This document shows, in pieces, positions 30,821 through 41,035 of a stretch of DNA of 64,000 bases (position 1 is the first letter of the stretch; each line of letters starts with the position of its first letter). This DNA is from Limnephilus marmoratus. Its lineage: Eukaryota > Arthropoda > Insecta > Trichoptera > Limnephilidae. The notes beneath the pieces are model-generated. The model searched no databases. It had not been told where the DNA came from and saw only the letters and a program-made list of their open reading frames with translations. A program made the translations under genes and the position numbers. The DNA lies in the NCBI GenBank assembly GCA_917880885.1, contig OU862934.1, forward strand, positions 29,124,734-29,188,733, written 5' to 3'.

Positions 30821-31944
30821 GTCAGTTAATATATTACCTGATCGAGGGATATGGTTTAAAATGGTACGCCAAAACCATATACATATGAATATATATATAG
30901 ACCTGCCCTAAGTGATAAAAGCGTATTATTTTCCCCTCCCCATACTGGTTCCATGGAACCGGCTGGACTTACGAGAACCAGGCTTGAATCTAAAAAATGT
31001 GACGTCATCATTCTTGTTCGGACCAGTGCCGAGCTATCATCGTACATTTTACGAAATATCACGGCAAAAATGGTAGCTTGTGCTATACATTATACCCTAA
31101 AATTTGTCGATCATAACGAATGTGGGCGGTTCTCCAGTGTGCTCGTCGCTGGTTACAGGGGTAAGTAAATTATGAAACATTTGTTAAAGTGTCTTAACTA
31201 AATACGGAAACAAAATATTCGTCTGTGAAAAGTTGCGAACTTTACTTTGCGGTATTTGGACTTCGCAAATATGTTAATAACGTGGCGAGCAATTCGCGCT
31301 CGTATGTAAAAAGGTCTATTCATTCAAAAGCAGATTTTTCTTTTTAAAACTAAATGGTGATATTATAATGCGAGATGCCCATATAACTATATACTGTCAG
31401 ATTGATTTTTTAACGAATCACAGTCATCTTTCCCCTCTTCGTCCCCGCGTAGTTTGGTTTTACCCATCATCTGTATCTTCTCGTCTATTAAATTTGGATG
31501 TCTATGGCCAAAACTTACTGTCATATTCAATGTACAAAGAAAGAGAGGATCATGCACGTGGCACTAGATTTAGTAAAAATATGGGTTTTTTCGTTCCGAA
31601 AATTATAAATAAATAATGGCAACGGATATTCACTTTTCGGGTCCCTACCATATTTATTAAAATGCCAATATACATAAAAATCGAATTAAATTGCACCACC
31701 GATCTCAAGAAAAAAAAGGCTAATAGATCAAGACTTTTTATATTGATATTGTTTGGAATCTTATGTATAAATATGACTATAAGTAATTTGCCTGTCTTGT
31801 GTATTTTATGCCATTATATTGAAAAGTTATTCTTCTGAATCTATTTTCCACATTGTGGTTTCTTGTTATATTTGTGCTTTCATGTTATATTAATATTTTT
31901 AAACTCTGGCAATTTAGCGAGTGCTTAAAATGAAGAATAAAAAA
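30821..31944. other. Interval without identified features
   Basis: AT-rich. An 82-codon frame at 31368-31616 (MRDAHITIYCQIDFL...) and a 71-codon frame at 30953-31168 were examined. Neither shows a domain I recognise. Confidence 0.4.
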
Positions 31945-32115
31945 TGTTTTTTAAAAAGAGAGTACGAAAACAGTGTGCAATATAGTTGTGAATGATAAAT
32001 ACTTGGAGCAGGTGGAAGAGTTTGTGTATTTGTTTGAATATCTGTCTGAATATGTATACCAGCGATGGGAAGGCTGATAGAGATATTGAAATATGGGTAA
32101 ATTTACAATTATTTT
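31945..32115 (+). repeat. LINE-D fragment
   Basis: The phrase gagagtacgaaaacagtgtg, with gttgtgaatgataaatactt, matches LINE-D at 8392-8440. A second piece lies at 32255-32360. Confidence 0.55.
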
Positions 32116-32254
32116 ACCTTGTATCGGGGCTCAAAGCCTTGTATATTTTAGGAGCAATAAACTAGAATTGTTTATCCATTATCTAATGTTTTTATATTGT
32201 TAATTTATATATATATTAGGCGTCTATATAGTCTAAAATCACGGTATTTGAAAG

Positions 32255-32360
32255 ATTGAGTACGAAAATCGTACGCAAAATTGTTGTGAATGACGAATAC
32301 TTGGATCAGATGAGTTTGTGTATTTGAGAATATGTTTACGAGAAATGGGATATCAGATAA
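32255..32360 (+). repeat. LINE-D fragment, second copy
   Basis: The phrases gattgagtacgaaaatcgt and gaatgacgaatacttgg with atgtttacgag match the same part of LINE-D. Two adjacent copies of one segment suggest a local duplication or two truncated insertions. Confidence 0.5.
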
Positions 32361-32560
32361 CGATATTTATTTTTGAATTTCACGTCCGGCTGGACTTTTA
32401 CATGCTATTTTTTTTTTATTACGGCAAAGAACATCTAAATAAACACATCAAAATCAAAACCAAATAAAAAAATAAATCAAAAACTAAATGAAAAACAAAA
32501 CAAAGTCAGAAACGAAATAAAATAAAAACAAAAAACTCCACCATACACAATGGAAAAATA

Positions 32561-32700
32561 GGCCGGCGTGTTCCAGCGGTAAGGCTCTTGACTCGCAATC
32601 CGAAGGTCGCGGGTTCGCATCCCTACGTGGAAAATAAATTTTATTGATTAATTTGTGCTATTTCACAATTTATTCACTTAAAATAATATATAGCATATTA
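32561..32700 (+). repeat. SINE-1 head and linker (split copy, left part)
   Basis: The tRNA-like head ggccggcgtgttccagcgg ... gcgggttcgcatccc and linker end at atagcatat. The body resumes at 33141, with a CT-family copy between them. Confidence 0.65.
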
Positions 32701-33140
32701 GCTTTTGCCCCCGGCTTACCCACAGCGCCTCCTCCACCTTCCCTATCCCCACTCCAATCACCCCCCTCCTCCTTTCTATGCCCCTTCTCACCCCTCTCTC
32801 CCCCACCCCCTCCGCCCACAAATTCCCATCACCCCTCACCCTCCCCCTCCACCCTCCGCCCTGCCCCATCCCCCCTCACCCCCTCCGCCCTGACCACACA
32901 CCCTTACCCCCTTACCCCCTCACCAACCCCTCCATACCCGTTACATTGTTTTTCAAATAGCTCGCGTGCCACCTATTGCAATTTTTGTACATAAATTTCA
33001 TAATGCCACAGCTCTAAGCTATAGCCTATTCTGATGTATGAACTTTATTATTGTAAAGTTTCATTAAAATCCATTCAGTAGTTTTCGCGTGAAAGAGTAA
33101 CTAATCCATACAAATTTTCGCCTTTATAATATTAGTAGGA
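32701..33140 (+). repeat. CT-family repeat inserted in SINE-1
   Basis: It opens agcttttgcccccggctta, has a pyrimidine-rich core (32720-32940), then agctcgcgtgccacctattg and cataatgccacagctc. It closes acaaattttcgcctttat and attagtagga. It lies in the linker of the SINE-1 copy. Confidence 0.65.
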
Positions 33141-33400
33141 TTTGCGGCACGTTCCAGGGTGAAAGATACTCTCAGTATCGCCCTGGTGTAAGATCACAAT
33201 TCAGAATTGAAACGTTGCTTGAAATGGCTTTAGCCGTGTTTGGTGACCAGATGTGAATAGCCAGGTACTTCCCTACCTTCCTCTTCCTTATATCCTTCCT
33301 CTCCCCACTATTTTCAGCCTCACACCATACCCCAATTGGGGGTGCCATAGTCTCACTGGCTCCAGACGGGAGCAGTTGGAACTCTTGTGCGGTATTCATT
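33141..33400 (+). repeat. SINE-1 body (split copy, right part)
   Basis: A complete body from tttgcggcacgttccagg to cttgtgcggtattcatt. It is the best-preserved body in the window. Confidence 0.7.
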
Positions 33401-33764
33401 AAAAAATATACAAAAAAGTACTAGGAAAAGTACAATACATTGATAAGATAAGCCGCAGCAGAGCTACGTAGTTTGTTTAGTTAAATTATATCAAATTTGA
33501 TGTTCTTCTTTCCGATATAAATTGGGTAATGACTTGTTTATATTTAGTGAATGATGTTAAATATGTCAACAACATCTTTATAGTCAATACCCAAATTTTG
33601 TATACGGCAAACGGGGCTATACAATTGTGATTCTGTCTTGGAATTGTCACAATAGAACGGTAGATATTGCCTCGATGTTGAAAGAACTGTAAATGATATT
33701 GAAAGAAGGGTAAATGTACGATAAGGAACTCCAGTGAAAAATATTATGGCTTTAAAAAAATATG
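33401..33764. other. AT-rich interval with a short LINE-like scrap
   Basis: Bases 33722-33762 (taaggaactccagtgaaaaa...) are identical over about 40 bases to 61092-61132, a 3'-end flank of LINE-P. The remainder shows no feature. Confidence 0.4.
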
Positions 33765-34372
33765 GTCATATAGACCAATAAACGCTGATTCTGAATATAT
33801 AAGTTTTATTTAATAATATTAAACGCAGAGTTTAAAAAAAAATATTAAGTCCATTTTTAATCGGGTCGTAAAAATACGCCGTCAAGTTGGCATGATTGAA
33901 ATGTTAGTGTTAACGTCACTGTTCAAGTGTCGTGACGTTACCGTAAAGTCGTTGTATGGGAATGTATGATATGACACAAGCCATCGTATTAATGTATTCG
34001 TTTATTTACATACTGTTTATAGAGATTTAGTTGTTGTGTTTATTGTAACATTATTTTGGCCTAAATAATGTTTCAAAAATAAAGGTATCTCTTATTAGTT
34101 TATCTCTATTATTGAAAATATTCAAAAACTATCGCACAAAAAAAATAGTAATGCTTTTCTAGGGAGAATACTTCGAACAACGGAATTCAAAATGGCGGTA
34201 GTTGATCAGCTGATTGCCCGATCCTATACTAATTTTTCAGGAGTGATGACGTCACACGATTCACCATATATACGGTGGTTTTCGGGAGATCTTGAAAAAT
34301 TAAAACTTTGAAAATTATTTTAACTATTAAAACTAACTCTAAAAATAAAAATGCTAAAAAAATAAGAAAAAA
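33765..34372 (+). repeat. G family repeat (MITE-like), copy 2
   Basis: It starts tatagaccaataaacgctga and includes tgatcagctgattgcccg and gatgacgtcacacgattc. It is the reverse complement of copy 1 at 16430-16950, with some extra sequence near 34085-34165. Confidence 0.65.
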
Positions 34373-34401
34373 ATAATATTTCTGAAAAAATAAGAAAATA
34401 C

Positions 34402-34674
34402 ACAGATTTAGGAAATGAGATTAAAAGAATTTGGCATTCTCGGACTATAAAAATATTACCATTTGTTATTTCGGCCACTGGCATAATACCTAGGAATCTG
34501 ATTCAAAATTTAAGCATATTAGATTTGTCAAAGAACTTGTATATAAAAATTCAAAAATCAGTAATTTTAAATACATGTAGGATTACAAAAGATTTTTTAA
34601 ATATTTATATTGAGGGATCAGTAGGATTTATAGGTTCAATTAGAAATGCCACAGAGCCGAACCCTCTGATATGA
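34402..34674 (+). pseudogene. LINE C-terminal fragment with 90 open codons
   Basis: There is no ATG-initiated frame, but 90 codons are open and end at a TGA (34672-34674). The frame includes IKRIWHSRTIKILPFVISAT and GIIPRNLIQNL, then VILNTCRITKDFL. I recognise this as the conserved C-terminal end of an insect LINE ORF2 (the WHSRTIKI..IVISATGIIP block). It lacks any start and is 5'-truncated. Confidence 0.6.
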
Positions 34675-34849
34675 AAATATCTGGAGTCGGTGAATTATAT
34701 TCCCATTTGGTCTCTAGTTTGTATTTATAATACTTATATAGTGCAATTGCATAGCGTGGGTTGACTAGATGATCATTTGGGGAAGTGTGTGAAAGGGTTT
34801 AGTTTTTCCTTCTTTTTTTCCTTTTTTTTTTTTTTTTTGGGGAAAATTT

Positions 34850-35100
34850 AACCCGGACATTTAAATCTGGTGCGTAATATAATATAAGTTAGAAGGTCAT
34901 TATTCTTTAAAAAAAAATTGGACTGTAGTTCTCTATTATTTAACCTTATATCGGTGCTCAATGCATTGTATATTTTAGAAGCGATGAACCAGAATTGTCG
35001 TTGAGCGAATGCAGTTCTAGCTTTAGGGAACATGCAATCCAAGTGCAATGAAAATTGTGCTTGATGTTTTGAGCCATATAAATTTGTCTTTCGACTAAAA
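34850..35100 (-). pseudogene. LINE C-terminal fragment
   Basis: The minus strand gives FAQRQFWFIASKIYNALSTD and IRLNN, a post-RT C-terminal type sequence. A related scrap lies at 32125-32160 (gtatcggggctcaaagcc). Confidence 0.5.
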
Positions 35101-35935
35101 CGGTATTGAACGATGAGTTTAAACCAAATTAGGCTAAGATTATTGTACTTGATTCCTCGAATTCCTGATTCTACTATGTACGATCCAAAATTGGTTCTAA
35201 TGCTAGTAACTCAAATAGTTTTGCAACAGTTTGGGCGAGTACTTACCTAATTTAGACGGAGTGTTCTAAGGAGAAGTTTCGATACGTTCGTGAGTTGGTT
35301 CCGGGGAGTACATGGTGTAACAGCTGAACTACAAGCCGCCAAAGGTCATGGCCGAAACACACGTGAGCGAAATAATAATTTATAATGAATCATCACGAGA
35401 TAGTTTTGTTTTAACTTTGGTTTAATAGATCATTAGCATTTAATTTAATCCTTTCTAAACATGTATAGTTTATCTGTACAGGCGCCCTTCTGGATGTTCT
35501 AATGATATGCATCCGTTTTATTGATACCACATGTTCCGAGAATATAGTTTTAACATTAATTGATTTACCTAAGGTAGTCAACCACCCCTGTAGATTCAAT
35601 ATCACAATAATCATGCTCTACCCTTAATGTTGAGATTAAAGAATAAATGTGCAATCCTTGTTACTTTAACATTCCGTCTTTTCTTTCATTGATCTACCCA
35701 CATGTCAGCACTTGTATTCCTGATATGGATTAAATGTTTATTCTAATATGAGAGTGATAATTATGGCATTGGGATGGCGGTGATTGCAAGATAGAAAACT
35801 AGGTAAGATTATCGTTACAGTTTACAGAGTTCTACAAGAGACGTCTCTAGTATATAGGGTCGCCCCTCCAATTCAGAACCTACATAGATGAGCTAGCAAT
35901 AAGATTTCTAGCAAGAGACATTTTGAGAGTATAAC
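35101..35935. other. Interval without identified features
   Basis: AT-rich; a 67-codon minus-strand frame (35614-35411) shows no domain I recognise. Confidence 0.4.
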
Positions 35936-35939
35936 AGAA

Positions 35940-36745
35940 AGTTTTTTGTTTTTTTTTTATTCCAGAAAAAAAGAAAATTACGTTTTCATTCATTTAACTA
36001 CAAATAACTAAACACATTAAACTTAACTAAATATTACAATACAGAGTTATTTATTTCAATACTTTGTTTCTCAAGAATAAAAATTAATATATTTTTTAAA
36101 TTACCCTGCATTTTTGCATTTTTAATGTCGTTTGGTAGGCAATTATATGAGTTGCCCAACTCGTAACCTATGGATTGCTCACCATAGTTAGTTGTATGTT
36201 GTCGTGTAAAGTGCTTGTGTACTTCGGACGTTTTAATGAATTCTGTGTTTGTATGTATGAATTTATTATTTATTTTGTGTATGATACATGTATCACATAG
36301 TTTTGTTTTCGTATATAATTTTTTGTGGATGTACTGGATACTGTACTGAAATAGTTTTTTTGGTTACCTTGCATTGTATTATTTGTAATTCGTTTATGCA
36401 TGTTTCACATGCGTTTCCCCAGATTTCAATCAAATAATTTAAATGTGACTATAATGTAACCTTTTTAAAATTTATTTGGTAAAAGATATGATAACCGGCT
36501 AAATACGTTAATTATATGAGTGATACTTGTTTTGTTTATCTTTAATATGCTGTTTAAATTTTAAATGTTGATCAATGCATAGCCCAAGATGTTTTTCCTG
36601 GATCAGGATTTGCAAGTCGTTTTTTTTAAATTTTAAGGGTACATGAGCAGGAATTATTTTACGAGTTTTTTCTAGGTCTCTTTGTACATTTTCTAGTAAG
36701 GTGTCTAAATATTTACCCTAGTAAAAAATTGCAGTATCATCTGCG
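35940..36745 (-). pseudogene. LINE-P 3' copy 1
   Basis: It is reverse complement to the same LINE as 61090-62060: shared cgtttggtaggcaattatat, gttgtcgtgtaaagtgc, gatatgataaccggctaaa and cccaagatgtttttcctgg. The frame is heavily interrupted; residues equivalent to YLGLCIDKYLTFKQHI in the other copy are still visible in the DNA at about 36520-36640. Confidence 0.6.
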
Positions 36746-36814
36746 TTTAAAAAAAAAAAACGAATGTGGTTTAGACCACATGACTGAAGTTAAACTTCAC
36801 TAACTTATAAAATA

Positions 36815-37105
36815 ACATATGACATTGGGGTGACATATGACCATGGGGTGACATATGACCATGGGGTGACCTACAATCCTGGGGTGACCTACGACCGTGG
36901 GGTGACCTTCGACCTTTGGGTGACCTACAACCTTGGGGTGACCTACGACCTAGGGGTGACCTACGACCTCGAGGTGACCTAAGATCTTGGGGTGACCTAC
37001 AACCTTGGGGTGACCTACGACCGAGGGGTGATCTACGACCTTGAGGTGACCTACGATCTTGGGGTGATCTATGACCTTGGGGTGACCTACGACCTTGGGG
37101 TGACC
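36815..37105 (+). repeat. 18-bp minisatellite (ggggtgacctacgacctt), ~16 copies
   Basis: Tandem array with variants (catatgaccatg, cctacaatcctg). The unit corresponds to the ttggggtgacctatggc segment of the LR family, which follows directly at 37085-37135. The same unit in opposite orientation is at 56886-57090. Confidence 0.85.
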
Positions 37106-37400
37106 TATGGCAAGGTTATTCAATAAATGATTCCATGTGCTCGCACCTCTCTCTCATGCCCCTACAGTAATATACGAAACGTAGTTCTCTCTTTTTCTAT
37201 CTTCACTAACTTATATCTCCCTCTCAACTTCAAGCTTGCGTAAAGGCCCGACCGTTCGCCTCGCCCGATCACCGTTCGCATCGATCACCGTTCGCATCGA
37301 TTACCGTTCGCATCACACTTTTCGTAACGCATTCACCAGCTTACCCCCCAAGTCGAGCGTGCGTAAAGAAGTTACTTAAAAAATTTCACCACTTAGTTCT
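37106..37400 (+). repeat. K family repeat, copy 1
   Basis: It contains three tandem cgttcgcatcgat(c/t)ac motifs (37257-37315), aagcttgcgtaaaggcccg and gcgtgcgtaaagaagtta. The reversed copy at 56060-56215 shares these blocks and lies next to the same minisatellite. It probably ended in ttacttcaaaaaa. Confidence 0.6.
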
Positions 37401-37864
37401 ACTGAAGTTGATTTCCAGGCTGTCCTACACACTAGTTTTTAATTACGAGTATAAGAGTTTTTACTGTAAATTAAGATAAAGTGAACCCACGGGAATCTAT
37501 TTACAGAACCATTCACATTAGAAACCATAAAATATATTTGACAGGCATTTAATCTAAGATCGTTCGCCCACTTCACCCCTGTTCAACGTTCAATCCATTC
37601 TCTAACCAAAGCTATTCATTCCGCCCACATATTGAAAATATAAACACAAGTATTATGTACCCTTTACTGTACTTAACACCGGATTACCCACATTACAGAC
37701 TGGACGGATTTATTCCTTTAGGATATTTTATAGAGTTCCTGGATATAATTGCAAAGTTTTTTTCTGCCTTATTTTTACTTACAAAGTAGTTTATATTATA
37801 CCAGGTGATTAGGCATCATTATATGTTTCTTTTTACCTTGATAATAAATTAAAAACTATTTATA
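37401..37864. other. Interval without identified features
   Basis: AT-rich, no frame or repeat matched. Confidence 0.4.
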
Positions 37865-38285
37865 TCACTAAATTATTTTGGATGAAAAACTAAGTTTCGC
37901 CAATCATATCCACCAAATTGTAAACAAAGGTATGAAAACACTAGGCTTCGTATTAAGAACAACCAAAAACTTTAATTCCATACATGCCATTACATTATCA
38001 TATGTATCTCTAGTTAGAAGCCTAATGGAATATAACTCGGTAGTTTGGTCTCGATCTTACAAAATTCACATTAATAACATTGAGCGAATACAAAAAAATG
38101 TCTGCCTTTTATAAATTTTAAATGAAATATCCCATTAGAAGACTTAAAATATAATTTATTATTAAATATTCTAAAAATACACACACTAGATTTGTCGTTT
38201 ATTTTGAATGTCTTCTAGTGACTAGAAGACATTCGTAAAATAAACGACTTAACATTTTTATTCAAAATACACCCTTTCCCTGCGG
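37865..38285 (+). pseudogene. CR1-like LINE fragment with a local inversion
   Basis: The 78-codon frame (37878-38114) gives LSFANHIHQIVNKGMKTLGF and YVSLVRSLMEYNSVVWSRSY. It is the close relative of 13980-14170. The copy then breaks, and bases 38193-38248 form an inverted duplication. Confidence 0.65.
38193..38248. repeat. Hairpin in CR1-like copy
   Basis: The left arm gtcgtttattttgaatgtc (38193-) and right arm gacattcgtaaaataaacgac (to 38248) are reverse complements apart from two extra bases in the right arm. The unbroken LINE has only the right-arm orientation. Confidence 0.75.
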
Positions 38286-38319
38286 GAAGCGCACCACTGC
38301 GCCGCCCCGTACATGCCCT

Positions 38320-38485
38320 GTGTTTGGTGACCAGATCTGAATAGCCAGGTACTTCCCAACCTTCCTCTTCCCCACCTCCTTCCCCTCTCCACTACCTTCA
38401 GCCTCACAACATACCCCAATTAGGGATGCCATAGTCTCACTGGCTCCAGACGGGAGCAGTTGAGATTCTTGTGCGGTAATTCACT
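38320..38485 (+). repeat. SINE-1 body, 5'-truncated
   Basis: It starts mid-body at gtgtttggtgaccagatctg and ends gattcttgtgcggtaattc. Confidence 0.6.
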
Positions 38486-38529
38486 GTAAAAAAAAAGAAG
38501 TTAAATATGACCGAATCGGATGGGGACAT

Positions 38530-38615
38530 ATTAGCTTAGTTGGTAAAGTTAGCTGATTGGTAGAGTTGCGCCCCGGCAAGGCGGAGGTCCTTGGTTCGTG
38601 TCCCAGGCGTGACCG
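38530..38615 (+). repeat. tRNA-like sequence (possible SINE-3 head)
   Basis: Box-A-like tagcttagttggtaaag is partly duplicated as tagctgattggtagag, with a box-B-like ggttcgtgtccc. There is no clear acceptor pairing, so I do not call a tRNA gene. Confidence 0.4.
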
Positions 38616-38649
38616 TATATTTTCTTATTTTCCTGTTTTCAAATTTTGA

Positions 38650-38935
38650 TTGAGTTTCGCTAATATTGTCTTCATTTCATCATCATTCTCACTCTTGGCT
38701 CTACAATCCCTGGTGGGTTTTGGCCTCCTCAAGAGATTTCCTCCACTCATCTCGGTTTTGTGCCAGCTCTCTCCAGTTTAGAAGCTCCAAGGTACATAGA
38801 TATGTCTTTGAGGTCTTAATCTTGGTCTTCCCAAGCTCCTTCGCCCTATTGGTCTTGAGTTCAGCAGGGACTTTGGTGCTTGATGCTCGGTCTTTCTAGC
38901 CACCGAAGTCTTCCCGGAATTATAAATTTTGCGAC
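38650..38935 (-). pseudogene. LINE-M C-terminal fragment and 3' end
   Basis: The minus strand gives LLNWRELAQNRDEWRKSLEE and AKTHQGL*, followed by tagagccaagagtgag and a gat-rich tail. The same ending occurs in the LINE at 44290-44815 (NWRNAAQHRQSWRQALLEAK and a GAT tail). The part upstream is frame-shifted. Confidence 0.6.
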
Positions 38936-39084
38936 GTTTCACTCCTTAAACAGAGTATACAGTTCATGGTTGTAACGTCTACGCCAAAATCCATTTTCTA
39001 GTCATGTCTTCATTTAATTAAATAATATTAAAATTTGTGTTTTTACTCATTAAGTTAAGAATAAAAGTAACCAATTTAATTTTG

Positions 39085-39385
39085 GTTCCGATTTTAGATT
39101 TTCACGACCAAAAGTATTTTTGTTATTTGTTTTTGGGGTGTTATGCCGTGTTGCGCTACCTCCTCCTGTAGCCAACGTTTCGCATACCGTGGGATGTTAT
39201 GCCGTGATGCGCTACCTCCTCCTTTAGTCAACGTTTCGGACGGCGTTACGGTGTCCATCATCAAGGCAGATGTGTCCATCATCACATATCTGCCCTGATG
39301 ATGGACACTGAAACGCTGTCCGAAACGTTGGCTAAAGGAGGAGGTAGCGCAACACGGCATAACACCCCAAAAACAAATAACCAAA
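39085..39385. mobile_element. PLE-A fold-back, complex left arm
   Basis: The right arm (39290-39385, plus sense) has ctgatgatggacactg, gaaacgttggctaaagg and aacaccccaaaaacaaataa. The left side carries two nested reversed arms (39090-39190 and 39190-39270), as if a second truncated copy joined the first. The right-arm core is intact; the left-arm core reads TTGATGA. Confidence 0.65.
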
Positions 39386-39739
39386 AAATATATTTTATCG
39401 TCGTATTTTATACACTTATCTTTCAGGGCAAAAATACTTTTCTTTTTCCAGCAAGTACTCATGATTGAAACGCCACCCCTTTTGGCAACGTAAAAGACTC
39501 GGTAGAGAAATAAATTTAAAAAACACTCGTATCATGTGCATAGTTGATTCTGTTCATTTTATTTTATTTTGGCTAAGCACAGACTCGATATAAATATTTA
39601 TGTTCCGAATACAAAAGTTCTCTCTTCCATTTCCTGGTAGCAACGTCGCGTCGCGTCACTGCACTTTAAAATAAAATATATCTTGTTCTACTTCAGAAAC
39701 ATAAATATTTTAATGTTATTTTAATTAATTCAGAATGCG

Positions 39740-40225
39740 TTTTTAAAATTTAGATTTAAAGGAAGCCACAAGCCAAATATATATCTATTTTTAGAGTGCC
39801 TTATATAGTGCCTTATATATGCAACGAATATAGATAATATGTATAAAAATCACCTGGCAAACGCAGTGAATAACTCACGTTTTCAAGTGTTTTTTTTAAA
39901 ATTTATTTTATGAATAATTTTATAAGAAAGAAAAAAGTTAATAGCGAATAACCAGACAAAACCGGAAATATGTCAATTTAAAATCAAATTTTAGACGTAT
40001 TGACTCTTTTCGAAAAAGATATGTTTAAATTCTGCGATAATATGTTTATTTTTAGTACAATATGGTTTTACCGTAGGTCGTTAGGAGATTTGATAAATTT
40101 TCAAACAAAATTTTGTATTATACAACACACATTTCAAATCATATAATCATGCAGTAAAATAAATCAATAAATTATTTGGGAAAGCTATGTATCAGAAATT
40201 TAATTTTAGTTTAAATAAATCATTT
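39740..40225 (+). repeat. H family repeat, left part of split copy
   Basis: It includes ggaagccacaagcc, ttttagacgtattgactc, gtattatacaacacacattt and catttaaaaaaag. The family continues at 40733 after the fold-back insertion. The related uninterrupted copy is at 53370-54090. Confidence 0.65.
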
Positions 40226-40240
40226 AAAAAAAGGGTGACC

Positions 40241-40378
40241 CGACAATTCGTCCTGCGACAATTCATCCGGCGACAGTTCATCCTGCGACAGTTCATTCGG
40301 CCGACAGTTCATCCTGCCGACAGTTCATCCTGCCGACAGTTCATCCCGCCGACAATTCATTCGGCGACAATTCATCAG
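40241..40378 (+). repeat. Left minisatellite arm, ~9 units
   Basis: Units of 15-16 bp, cgaca(a/g)ttcatccgg and cgacagttcatcctg types. They are the inverse of the right arm. Confidence 0.85.
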
Positions 40379-40528
40379 CCGCATATACGGCCGTACAACC
40401 AAAATCGATATACTTATATCTGAAGGCATTTTGAGTGGCAATCCGCTGTAAAAATATTTTTACTAACAATAATTTCGACTCTCCGAAGAAGCATGCGTGA
40501 ATAACAAAATACAACATACTTATACTTA

Positions 40529-40582
40529 TAGGTTAGGTTAGGTTAGGTTAGGTTAGGTTTGGTTAGGTTAGGTTAGATTAGG
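40529..40582 (+). repeat. TTAGG telomere-type tract, ~10 units
   Basis: Five perfect ggtta units, one ggttt, three ggtta and one gatta, on the plus strand. TTAGG is the usual insect telomere repeat. Here it is internal, at the centre of the fold-back element, so it is not a chromosome end. Confidence 0.9.
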
Positions 40583-40587
40583 AGGTT

Positions 40588-40716
40588 GAATTGTCAGGAT
40601 GAATTGTCGCCGGATGAATTGTCGGCGGGATGAACTGTCGGCAGGATGAACTGTCGGCCGGATGAACTGTCGCAGGATGAACTGTCGCCGGATGAATTGT
40701 CGCAGGATGAACTGTC
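40588..40716 (-). repeat. Right minisatellite arm, ~8 units
   Basis: Units of 14-16 bp, gaattgtcgccggat and gaactgtcggcaggat types, the reverse complement of the left arm. Confidence 0.85.
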
Positions 40717-40732
40717 ATGGAACCAAAAAAAG

Positions 40733-41035
40733 ATGCGCGTACGTGTTTTGTGATGAAAATACTTTAGTTTGTCTATTTATTTATATTTAAGATTTTTTTT
40801 TTTACTTTCTTATTTTGCTTAGACATTATTGAAAAATTTTAAAAACTTATGATTAAAAAATAATAACACAAATGACTTAATTTTAATAGTTTATCATCAT
40901 ACCTTTAGCATTTTTGAATGTAGGTATAAATTAAAGCATATTTTGGATGAAATAAAATCGATATTGAGTTATTATTTAAAAAAAGCTGGTACGGAGAATT
41001 CTCGGCCGCTGGCTGGATAATGGTCTTTAACTAAC
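40733..41035 (+). repeat. H family repeat, right part of split copy
   Basis: It resumes gatgcgcgtacgtgttttg and continues taaaatcgatattgagtta, gctggtacggag and ctcggccgctgg. The same order occurs in 53711-54090. Confidence 0.65.

Larger units (their letters stand above)
40234..40724. mobile_element. Fold-back element with inverted minisatellite arms and TTAGG core
   Basis: It inserted in an H repeat: aaaaaaag precedes (40226-40233) and follows (40725-40732) it, an 8-bp target duplication, and the paralogue at 53.7 kb is unfilled here. The ends pair imperfectly as TIRs (ggtgacccgaca versus ggttccatgaca). Arms are tandem ~15-bp units of the cgacaattcatcctg type, in opposite orientation (40241-40378 and 40588-40716). 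The middle includes an AT-rich stretch and the TTAGG tract. It has no coding capacity, so it is non-autonomous; the layout recalls Foldback-type elements. Confidence 0.7.

Noticed and set aside
36815..37105. CRISPR-like spacing of short repeats
   Set aside because: Units are contiguous with no unique spacers, and this is an animal genome.
38530..38615. Functional tRNA
   Set aside because: Duplicated A-box, unclear cloverleaf and no acceptor pairing.
40529..40582. Chromosome end
   Set aside because: TTAGG tract is only ~54 bp and flanked on both sides by repeat DNA; internal.
40241..40716. CRISPR array or bacterial attachment site
   Set aside because: Inverted tandem units without spacers; explained as a fold-back element.
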